DNA of 6,656 nucleotides from contig DVLH01000220.1 of NCBI GenBank assembly GCA_018715585.1, positions 1 through 6,656 of the forward strand. The letters run 5' to 3'. The notes under the pieces were generated by a model. The model was not told the origin of the DNA, searched no databases, and was given only the letters and a program-made list of their open reading frames with translations. The DNA comes from Candidatus Aphodomonas merdavium. Its GTDB lineage: Bacteria > Bacillota > Clostridia > Christensenellales > Aristaeellaceae. Both the position numbers and the translations under genes were made by a program. Positions 1 to 6,065 of this stretch are shown here, piece after piece (positions within the stretch are counted from its first letter, which is position 1; each line of letters starts with the position of its first letter).

Positions 1-1481
1 ATCCTGTGGAGGATATCCAGCATGCGGCGCGTGCCAATCCGGCAGGGGACGCACTTGCCGCAGCTCTCGTCCTGGATGAAGTCCAGGAAGAAGCGGGCTG
101 TATCCACCATGCACGTGTTTTCGCTCATGACGATGGCGCCGCCGGATCCCATGATCGCTCCCAGCGCCGTCAGCGCCTCATAGGTGACGGGCGTATCCAG
201 ATGCGCCGCCGTAATGCAGCCGCCGGAAGGCCCTCCCAGCTGCACCGCTTTAAAATGCATGCCCTTTGGCAGACCGCCGCCCACCTTATATACCAAATCC
301 CGCAGCGAGCAGCCCATGGGTACCTCGGCAATGCCCGTGTTGACGATATCGCCCGCCAGCGCAAACACCTTTGTCCCTTTTGATTTTCCCTCGCCGTAGG
401 AGGAGAACCACTGCCAGCCGTTGTTGAGGATGGCCGGCACGTTGGCCAGCGTCTCAACGTTGTTGATAATGGTTGGCGAGCCAAAGAGGCCTTTTTCAAA
501 CGGGAATGGAGGCTTTTGCGACGGTTCTCCGCGCCTACCCTCGACCGAGTGCATCAGCGCCGTCTCCTCGCCGCATACGAACGCGCCCGCGCCGATGCGC
601 ACTTCCAAGTCGAAAGAAAACGCGCCGGAAAAAATCCCCTTGCCCAGCAGCCCCGCGGCGTAGCATTGGTTAATCGCCTCGTTCAGCCGCTCCACGGCGA
701 TTGGGTATTCCGCGCGGACGTAGACATACCCCTTGTCCGCGCCGATGGCATAGGCGGCAATCATCATGCCCTCGATCAGCCCAAACGGGTCGGACTCAAG
801 CACAGACCGGTCCATGAACGCGCCCGGATCGCCCTCGTCCGCGTTGCAAACGATATATTTCTGCTCCGCCTGTTGCTTCTGCCCAGCTTCCCATTTTACG
901 CCTGTGGGGAACCCTGCGCCGCCACGGCCGCGCAGCCCGGACGCTTTGATCTCCTCGACAACCTCCATGGGGCTCATCGACAAAGCCTTCAGGATCGCCG
1001 TAAAACCATCATTCGCCACATAGCTCTCCAGCGATGCAAAATCCACTACGCCGCAGTTGCGCAGCGCAATTTTGACCTGGTTGGCAAAAAACGGGATATC
1101 CTTCATGGCCGGAATATGCCGGCCTGTTTTTTTGTCGAAATAGGTATAAGGCGTAACAATCTGGCCGCCGATGACGTGCTTATCAATGATCTCCCGCGCC
1201 CGCTCCGGCGTGACGCGCACATAGAACGTCCCCTCCGGCTGCACGATCATCACCGGTCCCAGCGCGCAAAGGCCCATACAGCCTGTAAACGTGGCGCCGC
1301 ACGTCTGCGTCAGGTTCTTTTCTTTGAGGTATTCCTCCACGGCGTCCCGCGTGGCGATACACCCGGACGAAATGCACGCCCCGCCGCCGCAGGTGTAAAT
1401 GTGGTGGGTATACTGTGCTTTCGCATCGTTATACGCCTTGGCGACGGACTGAAGATCAGCGATAGAAGTTATCTTCGTCAT
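1..1481 (-). CDS. nuoF: NADH-binding FMN/Fe-S subunit, NuoF/HydB/HndC type (3' end outside window)
   Basis: Flavin subunit that oxidises NADH (or NADPH) at FMN and passes electrons to Fe-S clusters in a soluble hydrogenase or diaphorase complex. The first 493 codons are present and the frame is uninterrupted to the left edge. Residues ~25-95 form a thioredoxin-like [2Fe-2S] domain with C31-x4-C36 and C68-x3-C72. The FMN-binding loop GLRGRGGAGFPTG is at ~182-194, NADEGDPGAFMDR is at ~213-225, and CGEETALM is at ~303-310. An SLBB-like part follows, then ESCGKCVPCRIG at ~472-483, giving three cysteines of the NuoF [4Fe-4S] centre. The fourth cysteine and any C-terminal ferredoxin domain lie off-window; HydB/HndC proteins are about 600 aa. 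The fused N-terminal domain favours the hydrogenase-type family over complex I NuoF, which usually lacks it. GAGGTG lies just ahead of the ATG at 1481, 12 nt after nuoE. The hydrogenase assignment is inferred; no catalytic subunit is visible. Confidence 0.95.
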   Translation of the reverse strand, partial: MTKITSIADLQSVAKAYNDAKAQYTHHIYTCGGGACISSGCIATRDAVEEYLKEKNLTQTCGATFTGCMGLCALGPVMIVQPEGTFYVRVTPERAREIIDKHVIGGQIVTPYTYFDKKTGRHIPAMKDIPFFANQVKIALRNCGVVDFASLESYVANDGFTAILKALSMSPMEVVEEIKASGLRGRGGAGFPTGVKWEAGQKQQAEQKYIVCNADEGDPGAFMDRSVLESDPFGLIEGMMIAAYAIGADKGYVYVRAEYPIAVERLNEAINQCYAAGLLGKGIFSGAFSFDLEVRIGAGAFVCGEETALMHSVEGRRGEPSQKPPFPFEKGLFGSPTIINNVETLANVPAILNNGWQWFSSYGEGKSKGTKVFALAGDIVNTGIAEVPMGCSLRDLVYKVGGGLPKGMHFKAVQLGGPSGGCITAAHLDTPVTYEALTALGAIMGSGGAIVMSENTCMVDTARFFLDFIQDESCGKCVPCRIGTRRMLDILHR

Positions 1482-1493
1482 TTTCTGCACCTC

Positions 1494-1985
1494 TTAGTCC
1501 TGATATTGGTCCAGGATTTCCTGCATCTTGGAAGGTTCACATTTCTGGTACACCACATCGTCAATCATGATCACGGGCGCCAGGCCGCACGCACCCAGGC
1601 AGCGCGCAATGACGATGGAAAACAGCCCGTCCGGTGTCGTTTCGCCCACGCTGATGCCCAGCAGTTCCTCCAGCTTGTCCACAATCAGCTTTCCGCCCTT
1701 TACATAGCACGCTGTCCCCATGCAGATTTTAATTAGATGGCGTGCGCGCGGCGTTGTGGAAAAAAACGAATAGAAGGAGACGACGCTGCTGACATAGCTG
1801 AGCGAAAAGCCCAGCCCGTCGGCAACGATGCGCTGCACTTCCTCCGGCAAATAGCCAAAGATTTCTTGTGAGAGATGGAGCACCGCGATTAGGCATCCTT
1901 TGTTGTCCTTGTATGCCTCCACGACGTCGCGAATGGCCTCCAGCTTCTTTTGCGCGCCGGTATCATGCGCTATTTCGGTTCTCAT
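1494..1985 (-). CDS. nuoE: [2Fe-2S] thioredoxin-like subunit, NuoE/HydC/HndA type
   Basis: Small electron-transfer subunit that partners the NuoF-type flavin protein encoded directly downstream. The product is 163 aa, normal for the family. The N-terminal half is a helical bundle with the family pattern LxxxQEIFGYLPEE (~37-49) and SLSYVSSVVSFYSFF (~61-75). The C-terminal half is the thioredoxin-like [2Fe-2S] fold with ligands C88-x4-C93 (ICMGTACYVKG) and C129-x3-C133 (RCLGACGLAPVI). I chose the ATG at 1985 because GGAGGAAA lies 6 nt before it. An in-frame ATG at 2039 would add 18 unconserved residues and has no Shine-Dalgarno site. It is the first gene of a leftward operon with nuoF. Upstream are a promoter (2070-2098) and a Rex-like operator (2041-2058), so control by NADH/NAD+ through the divergent rex gene is likely. 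Confidence 0.95.
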   Translation of the reverse strand: MRTEIAHDTGAQKKLEAIRDVVEAYKDNKGCLIAVLHLSQEIFGYLPEEVQRIVADGLGFSLSYVSSVVSFYSFFSTTPRARHLIKICMGTACYVKGGKLIVDKLEELLGISVGETTPDGLFSIVIARCLGACGLAPVIMIDDVVYQKCEPSKMQEILDQYQD

Positions 1986-2040
1986 GCTCTTTCCTCCATC
2001 AGATGAATGGTTGGGATGTCGTTTTAAAACCAGAAGCATA

Positions 2041-2058
2041 TTGTGAACAAAATCACAT
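2041..2058. promoter_or_regulatory. Candidate Rex operator in nuoE leader
   Basis: The site reads TTGTGAA-CAAA-ATCACAT. It matches 12 of 14 fixed positions of the Bacillus/Staphylococcus-type Rex consensus TTGTGAA-N4-TTCACAA and contains a perfect TGTGA-N6-TCACA core. It lies about 5 to 22 bases downstream of the predicted nuoE transcription start, where a bound repressor would block transcription, and the rex gene is its divergent neighbour. The same core is also compatible with a CRP/FNR-family protein, so the regulator is an inference. Confidence 0.68.
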
Positions 2059-2069
2059 AATATCTACAT

Positions 2070-2098
2070 ATGATATCATTTTTTTCGCCGTGTTGCAA
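2070..2098 (-). promoter_or_regulatory. Promoter of nuoE-nuoF operon
   Basis: On the minus strand a -35 box TTGCAA (2093-2098) is followed by a 17-nt spacer and a -10 box TATCAT (2070-2075). The -10 box is preceded by TGA, giving an extended -10 (TGnTATCAT). The predicted start is near 2063, leaving a leader of about 78 nt. The -10 overlaps the perfect palindrome ATGATATCAT (2070-2079). Vegetative sigma-factor type. Confidence 0.6.
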
Positions 2099-2165
2099 GT
2101 AGCAATGTTTATTTTTTTCAACAAAAACAGAACTTTTTCGTGAGAAAACAAACGTGTCAGAAACA

Positions 2166-2195
2166 TTGCGTTCAACTTACTATCTGTGATATAAT
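2166..2195 (+). promoter_or_regulatory. Promoter of rex
   Basis: A perfect extended -10 TGATATAAT (2187-2195) has a weak -35 candidate TTGCGT (2166-2171) 18 nt upstream. The start would fall near 2202, giving a leader of about 90 nt. It is back-to-back with the nuoE promoter across an AT-rich gap. No strong Rex operator overlaps this promoter; the nearest good one is at 2041-2058, over 100 bp upstream of the -10. Confidence 0.6.
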
Positions 2196-2291
2196 CAATA
2201 AATCAGTAAACAATACGAATGACAGGCGCCGACGCATTGCCGGCACGCAAGATTGTGAGCCATCCATTTATACGTTGAAGGAGGGATTCTT

Positions 2292-2963
2292 ATGGGCCGG
2301 AATGCAGGACATGAGCGCGTTTCCGACGCGATGACGCGCCGCCTCCCCGCTTACTACCGCCACCTATGCCTGCTGGAAAAGGCGGGTGTCGCTTATATAT
2401 CCTCGCGCTCGCTAGGGGAAGAAATGAGCCTGACTGATTCACAAATCCGTCAGGATCTAAGCTCGTTCGGCGGCTTTGGCCGGCAGGGGCGTGGCTACGA
2501 AGTGCGCGCACTGCGGGAATCCATCGGCGCAATCCTTGGGTTGAACCGCGGGCACCGCATGATCATCGTCGGCGCCGGGCGGCTTGGTTCGGCGATTGCC
2601 TCCTTTAGCGGCTTTCCAAGCGTCGGTTTTTCCATCATGGCACTCTTTGACGCTGACGAGCGCCTCGTCGGGACGGAGTTTTCTGGTGTGCCCGTGCTTC
2701 CCGCCTCCCAGCTAACCACCTTCCTCAATGAAAACGCTGTTCAGATCGCCGTCATCGCTGTACCGGCTAAGGTGGCGCAGCAGGCGGTCGATTTGGTTTG
2801 CGCGGGTGGGGTGCGTGGCATCCTGAACTTTGCCGAAACGGATTTGCGTGTGCCAGAAGGCGTCCTGTTACAAAACGTCCACCTTTCCGATAGTCTAATG
2901 GCGCTTTCCTTCCGCATGCATGAATTGGAAATCCTCCGGGGAGAAAAGAGCGATTGGACGTAA
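2292..2963 (+). CDS. rex: Redox-sensing transcriptional repressor Rex
   Basis: Rex is a homodimeric cytoplasmic repressor that binds operators when NADH is low and releases them when NADH rises, controlling fermentation and hydrogenase genes. The 223-aa product has normal family length. Residues ~15-72 are the winged helix-turn-helix, with the hallmark SLTDSQIRQDLSSFG (~46-60) and GRQGRGYEV. Residues ~88-215 are a Rossmann NAD(H)-binding domain with IIVGAGRLGSAIASF (~91-105), the acidic strand end ALFDADERLVG (~117-127), AVIAVPAKVAQQAVD (~153-167) and GGVRGILNFAE (~172-182). The C-terminal dimerisation helix follows. The ATG at 2292 has AAGGAGGG (2278-2285) with a 6-nt spacer. It is divergent from nuoEF, whose promoter region carries a Rex-like site, so local control is likely. 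The extra N-terminal residues before MTRRLPAYYR are not conserved in Rex as I know it. Confidence 0.96.
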   Translation: MGRNAGHERVSDAMTRRLPAYYRHLCLLEKAGVAYISSRSLGEEMSLTDSQIRQDLSSFGGFGRQGRGYEVRALRESIGAILGLNRGHRMIIVGAGRLGSAIASFSGFPSVGFSIMALFDADERLVGTEFSGVPVLPASQLTTFLNENAVQIAVIAVPAKVAQQAVDLVCAGGVRGILNFAETDLRVPEGVLLQNVHLSDSLMALSFRMHELEILRGEKSDWT

Positions 2964-3024
2964 GCGCTTGCGTTGCGGCAATACAGCAAACCCCATCGTG
3001 CTCCGGAACGCTCCGGCACAGCTC

Positions 3025-3095
3025 GCATCCGCAGTCAAACAGCGCCGATGGCCGCGGCTTAGGCCTATTCCGGCGCTTTGTTTGTCTGCGGATGC
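3025..3095. repeat. 71-nt imperfect palindrome between rex and yebC
   Basis: Arms 3025-3047 and 3071-3095 are complementary at 22 of 23 left-arm positions, with one T-T mismatch (3035/3085) and a 2-nt TT bulge (3078-3079). Outer blocks are GCATCCGCAG/CTGCGGATGC and inner blocks AGCGCCG/CGGCGCT. The 23-nt loop can fold again through GGCC/GGCC (3050-3053/3062-3065). A run of five T residues begins only 6 nt after the stem. It could be the rex terminator, a structured RNA, or a REP/MITE-like element. The function is not shown. Confidence 0.7.
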
Positions 3096-3116
3096 ATGTC
3101 ATTTTTCCCCATAAGA

Positions 3117-3145
3117 TTGACGCTGGTAAGGTTTTGTGATACCAT
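3117..3145 (+). promoter_or_regulatory. Promoter of yebC and the downstream secreted-protein gene
   Basis: The -35 TTGACG (3117-3122) matches five of six consensus bases. A 17-nt spacer leads to the -10 TACCAT (3140-3145), which is preceded by TGA and so forms an extended -10. The start is expected near 3152, giving a leader of about 30 nt to the yebC ATG. It is the best-matching -35 in the window and separates yebC from rex. Confidence 0.65.
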
Positions 3146-3182
3146 AGAGGATAGATTCCATACCGGTCTGGAGGGTTACAGC

Positions 3183-3932
3183 ATGTCGGGACATTCCAAA
3201 TGGGCGAACATTAAGCACAAAAAAGGAAAGGCAGACGCGGCGCGCGGTAAAATATATACCAAAATAGGGCGTGAAATCGCCATCGCCGTCAAGGAAGGCG
3301 GCTCCAACCCCGACTCCAACAGCAAGCTGCGCGATGTCATTGCAAAAGCAAAAGCCAACAACATGCCCAACGACAACATCACCCGCTCCATTAAAAAGGC
3401 GGCCGGAGAGCTGGGCAGCATCAACTACGAAGAGATCAACTACGAAGGATACTCCGCCGGCGGCCTTGCCATCATGGTGGAATGCGTGACGGACAACCGC
3501 AACCGCACCGCTTCCGAAGTCCGCCACTTTTTCGACAAATACGGCGGCAACCTGGGCGCCACCGGCTCGGTGGGTTGGATGTTCGATCGCAAGGGGCTGA
3601 TCGTCGTCGACCGCAAGCCCGGCATGGATGAGGACGAAATGATGATGCTGGCGCTGGAAGCCGGCGCGTCCGACATGCAACCCCAAGAGGACTGCTTTGA
3701 AGTTTACACCGAGGTTGGCGATTTTTCCACCGTGCGCGAAGCACTGGAAAAGGATGGCTGCACATTCCTTTCCGCCGAGCTGACGCGCATCCCGCAAAAC
3801 ACGACTTCCGTCGAAGATCCCGAGACGCTTGATAAGATCAACAAGCTTCTTGAAGCGCTCGACGATATGGACGACGTGCAAAACGTCTACCATAACGGCG
3901 ACCTGCCGGAAGACGAAGAAGATGACGACTGA
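3183..3932 (+). CDS. yebC: YebC/TACO1 family protein (translation factor / regulator)
   Basis: A 249-aa member of the YebC/PmpR/TACO1 family, normal length. The family was long annotated as DNA-binding regulators. More recent work links members to the ribosome, where they relieve stalling on proline-rich stretches; which role applies here cannot be seen from sequence. The hallmark N-terminus MSGHSKWANIKHKKGKADA (1-19) is intact. It is followed by RGKIYTKIGREI, AKANNMPNDNITRSIKKA (~57-73) and YEGYSAGGLAIMVECVTDNRNRT (~88-109, in pieces), then FxKxGGNLGATGSVGWMF (~117-134). The C-terminus ends in a run of Asp/Glu (PEDEEDDD). The start at 3183 is fixed by the family N-terminus and by GGAGGG (3170-3175) with a 7-nt spacer. 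An in-frame ATG further upstream (3078) would add unrelated residues. It has its own promoter and is followed after 33 nt by a secreted-protein gene, probably co-transcribed. Confidence 0.96.
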   Translation: MSGHSKWANIKHKKGKADAARGKIYTKIGREIAIAVKEGGSNPDSNSKLRDVIAKAKANNMPNDNITRSIKKAAGELGSINYEEINYEGYSAGGLAIMVECVTDNRNRTASEVRHFFDKYGGNLGATGSVGWMFDRKGLIVVDRKPGMDEDEMMMLALEAGASDMQPQEDCFEVYTEVGDFSTVREALEKDGCTFLSAELTRIPQNTTSVEDPETLDKINKLLEALDDMDDVQNVYHNGDLPEDEEDDD

Positions 3933-3965
3933 TTTGGCGCCACGCGCCGGAAAAGGAGAAACAAA

Positions 3966-5219
3966 ATGTTCAAAAAAGGGCTTGTGATTTTCCTTGCAGT
4001 GCTCCTGTTCGCAACCTGTGCGCAAGCACAGATCGGCAACCGCGACCTGCAGATGATCGGCGGCATGGCGGCCGTAAGCTCGCAGGATACGTATTTCTTC
4101 TGCCCGATGGAAGAAGGCGTGACGGGCCATTGGGGCCTGTATGCGCTAAGCTCCTGCGCCAACGGGCCGATCATTGAGATTTCCAACGGCTATCCCGCCC
4201 GGCTTGTCTATGCCAACAAGACTTCCGTTTATTTCCTCGCCTATTCCAACGCCAACCGCACCGAGCATGAGCTTTACCGCATCGACATTGCAGATGGCGC
4301 AAACGAAAAGCTGCTCACAAACATCAAAAGCTGCTTTGTTGGCGATGGCAATAATTTCTTCTATGTCACCACCGAAAACCCCTACTGCCTGATGTCCTAT
4401 GACCTAACGACGGAAAAGTCTTCCACCATCAAGGACATGACCTCCAGCAACAAGATGATCTATGACGCCGGAACATACGATGGAAAGACATACTTCCTGA
4501 CGCAGACCGAATCCGGCGCAGAAAATGGCTACATTCTCAACAACAACGGCAAGGCCAACAACCTGGACAGCCCTACCCCCAAGCTTGTCACCGGCATGCT
4601 CTATGAGGGCTACCGCCTCTACTCCACCTCGTCCGTGGGCAACAACATCTACAGCGTCAAGCTCGGCGAAAAGAACGCCGTACAGCTGGGCAAGGATTAC
4701 GGCCTGACGCTCTCCGCCCCGCGCTTTGGTTCCGCGCTCTACGCCTATGATGGCAACAACAATTCTATCGTCCGCATCCCGCTCAACGGTTCGGACGAAA
4801 CCAAGATGGCGCTCGACGGTGAAAGCCTCAGCCGCTTCATCATCGGCGGATATGCTGACGAAGTGCTGCTGCTTGACGATGGCGGCGTCTATGCGTTCGA
4901 CGGCAATCTCAGCAGCAAAACCCGTCTGTTCGATTTTGACATCGGCACCGCCAACCAGATCTGGTGCAGCTTGGCGCAAAGCCATGATGACAGTGCTATC
5001 TTCATTTTCGGCTACGGCCAGCGCACCTATACCTATGCCAACAACATGATGCCCACCAGCGTCTACATCTTCGACCGCAACAGCGGCGAGCAAATTTTCG
5101 GCTATCCGGAAAACGAAAAATCGCTTTCGCTGGAAGATCTGCTCGAAGAGGGTGGCGGCGTGATTGGCGCCATGCCTGAGGAAAGCGAAGAGGAAGAAGA
5201 CACCTTCTTCGTGTTCTAA
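3966..5219 (+). CDS. Secreted protein of unknown function, beta-propeller-like
   Basis: I do not recognise a named family; the overall look is that of clostridial extracytoplasmic propeller proteins of the DUF5050 kind. The 417-aa product starts with a signal peptide: MFKK, a hydrophobic stretch to ~17, and a probable cleavage site AQA|Q after residue 21. A cysteine at 18 (LFATC) is a poor lipobox because of F at -3 and T at -1, so a lipoprotein is unlikely. Residues ~41-380 contain about eight units of ~30-40 aa that alternate strand-like stretches with turns, for example LYRIDIADGANEKLL, NIYSVKLGEKNAVQL, SIVRIPLNGSDETKM and VYIFDRNSGEQIFG. This fits a propeller of 7-8 blades. No catalytic motif was seen. 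The tail is acidic (EESEEEEDTFFVF). AAGGAG (3953-3958) lies 7 nt before the ATG. A small GGCGC-cac-GCGCC hairpin lies in the 33-nt gap after yebC. A strong terminator ends the unit. Confidence 0.88.
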   Translation: MFKKGLVIFLAVLLFATCAQAQIGNRDLQMIGGMAAVSSQDTYFFCPMEEGVTGHWGLYALSSCANGPIIEISNGYPARLVYANKTSVYFLAYSNANRTEHELYRIDIADGANEKLLTNIKSCFVGDGNNFFYVTTENPYCLMSYDLTTEKSSTIKDMTSSNKMIYDAGTYDGKTYFLTQTESGAENGYILNNNGKANNLDSPTPKLVTGMLYEGYRLYSTSSVGNNIYSVKLGEKNAVQLGKDYGLTLSAPRFGSALYAYDGNNNSIVRIPLNGSDETKMALDGESLSRFIIGGYADEVLLLDDGGVYAFDGNLSSKTRLFDFDIGTANQIWCSLAQSHDDSAIFIFGYGQRTYTYANNMMPTSVYIFDRNSGEQIFGYPENEKSLSLEDLLEEGGGVIGAMPEESEEEEDTFFVF

Positions 5220-5222
5220 AAA

Positions 5223-5291
5223 ACGGCTTGTGTACTGCATAGGTCAACAACGCACACTGAAAGAAAGCCCGGATATGGCGAAACAAGCCGT
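5223..5291 (+). promoter_or_regulatory. Possible alternative (anti-terminator) pairing ahead of terminator
   Basis: ACGGCTTGT (5223-5231), 3 nt after the stop codon of the secreted-protein gene, is perfectly complementary to ACAAGCCGT (5283-5291). The latter spans the loop and the start of the descending arm of the intrinsic terminator. Pairing of the two would compete with the terminator stem. The terminator stem itself is longer and should win by default, so function is only a possibility. Confidence 0.3.
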
Positions 5292-5305
5292 ATCCGGGTT
5301 TTTTT
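5268..5305 (+). terminator. Strong rho-independent terminator after the yebC unit
   Basis: A 12-bp stem CCCGGATATGGC (5268-5279) / GCCGTATCCGGG (5287-5298), with one G-U wobble and a 7-nt loop GAAACAA, is followed at once by seven T residues (5299-5305). It lies 48 nt after the stop codon of the secreted-protein gene and insulates yunB from upstream transcription. Confidence 0.93.
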
Positions 5306-5319
5306 GCGTTATTCGCGCC

Positions 5320-5348
5320 GCATGTTCTCCGCTGCACCCGCATAGTTT
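5320..5348 (+). promoter_or_regulatory. Candidate sigma-E (sporulation) promoter of yunB
   Basis: GCATGTT (5320-5326) fits 6 of 7 positions of the Bacillus sigma-E -35 consensus KMATATT. After a 14-nt spacer, CATAGTTT (5341-5348) fits 6 of 8 positions of the -10 consensus CATACAHT. The spacing is exactly in the accepted 14-15 nt range. The start would be near 5355, about 20 nt before the ATG at 5375. In B. subtilis yunB belongs to the sigma-E regulon, which supports the assignment; the consensus is borrowed from that species. Confidence 0.45.
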
Positions 5349-5374
5349 CTGCGGGGGGATGCGGGGTGAAAGGG

Positions 5375-6034
5375 ATGAAAATACACCGCAAGCGGCACAA
5401 ATGGGGGCTGCCGGTACGGCTGCTGCTTGTGGTTGCCGTGCCGGTAGCGCTGTTTTTTTGGATGGACGCAAACCTTAGGCCTGTCATTCTGTCGATGGCG
5501 GAAGCACAGGCACGCGTCATGGCGGTTCAGGCAATGAATGACGCCGTGTTCGACGTAATGCGCTCCGGTGAACTGTATGACGACCTGATGACCGTCGTGC
5601 TCGATGAGTCGGGGCATGTTTCCGTCATGCGCGCCAATACTGTGCGCATGAATGAGCTCGCCACGACATCCGCACTGCGCGTGCAGCACAATCTGAGTGA
5701 AATTGCCGAGGCAGGCATTTCCATTCCGCTCGGCGCTGCGCTCGGCAGTCAGCTCTTTGCCGGTAGCGGCCCGTACATCACCGTCAAAATTGTCCCGGTG
5801 GGCGCCGTCTCCACTGAGTTCATGAGCGAATTCTCCTCCGCTGGCATCAACCAGACACGCCACAGGATTTTTCTCAAAATGGATACAACCGTGCAGATGG
5901 TTATCCCGACAGGGACACAGACGGCGCATGTCTCCGCGCATGTGCCGGTAGCGGAGAGCATCATCGTCGGCGAGGTTCCGGAATCCTTTGTGGATGTTGC
6001 AAACGAAGACGATATGCTAAACCTGCTCAATTGA
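5375..6034 (+). CDS. yunB: Sporulation protein YunB
   Basis: YunB-family protein; in Bacillus the gene is made in the mother cell under sigma-E, and its biochemical role is not known to me. The product is 219 aa, slightly shorter than the ~250-aa Bacillus protein. A basic N-terminus (MKIHRKRHK) precedes a single membrane segment (~12-30), so the rest is probably outside the membrane on the intermembrane side. Family-like stretches are NLRPVILSMAEAQARVMA (~33-50) with AMNDAV, GISIPLGAALGSQLFAG (~114-130), VKIVPVGAV (~137-145), SSAGINQTRHRIFL (~154-167), IPTGTQT and VPESFV (~201-206). I chose the ATG at 5375 because GGGGTGA (5363-5369) lies 5 nt before it. An in-frame GTG at 5366 would add three residues and cannot be excluded. 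The gene stands alone: a strong terminator lies upstream, a sigma-E-like promoter lies in the gap, and a hairpin follows. Confidence 0.88.
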   Translation: MKIHRKRHKWGLPVRLLLVVAVPVALFFWMDANLRPVILSMAEAQARVMAVQAMNDAVFDVMRSGELYDDLMTVVLDESGHVSVMRANTVRMNELATTSALRVQHNLSEIAEAGISIPLGAALGSQLFAGSGPYITVKIVPVGAVSTEFMSEFSSAGINQTRHRIFLKMDTTVQMVIPTGTQTAHVSAHVPVAESIIVGEVPESFVDVANEDDMLNLLN

Positions 6035-6065
6035 TCCTGACGCCTGCGCGGGCGCCATGCAAAGC

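Noticed and set aside
516..1736. A 406-codon open frame on the plus strand
   Set aside because: It lies antisense across nuoF and nuoE, whose products carry intact cofactor motifs. The antisense translation has no recognisable domain and is an artefact of GC-biased third codon positions.
1986..2039. An 18-residue N-terminal extension of nuoE from the ATG at 2039
   Set aside because: There is no Shine-Dalgarno site before 2039, whereas GGAGGAAA sits correctly before 1985, and the extra residues do not resemble the family.
2101..2125. Possible Rex half-site TTGTTGA on the minus strand upstream of the nuoE -35
   Set aside because: Only one half matches the clostridial TTGTTAA form; the second half matches at two to four of seven positions depending on spacing.
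2187..2204. Possible second Rex site overlapping the rex -10 (TGTGATATAATCAATAA)
   Set aside because: The half-sites are spaced one base too close and the right half matches poorly, so it is better explained as the extended -10 itself.
3099..4130. A 343-codon open frame on the minus strand
   Set aside because: It lies antisense to the whole of yebC and the start of the secreted-protein gene. Its composition (rich in His, Val, Ala and Phe) is that of a reverse-strand shadow.
4404..5240. A 278-codon open frame on the minus strand
   Set aside because: It is antisense to the secreted-protein gene, which has a signal peptide, a good Shine-Dalgarno site and a terminator. The minus-strand product shows no family resemblance.
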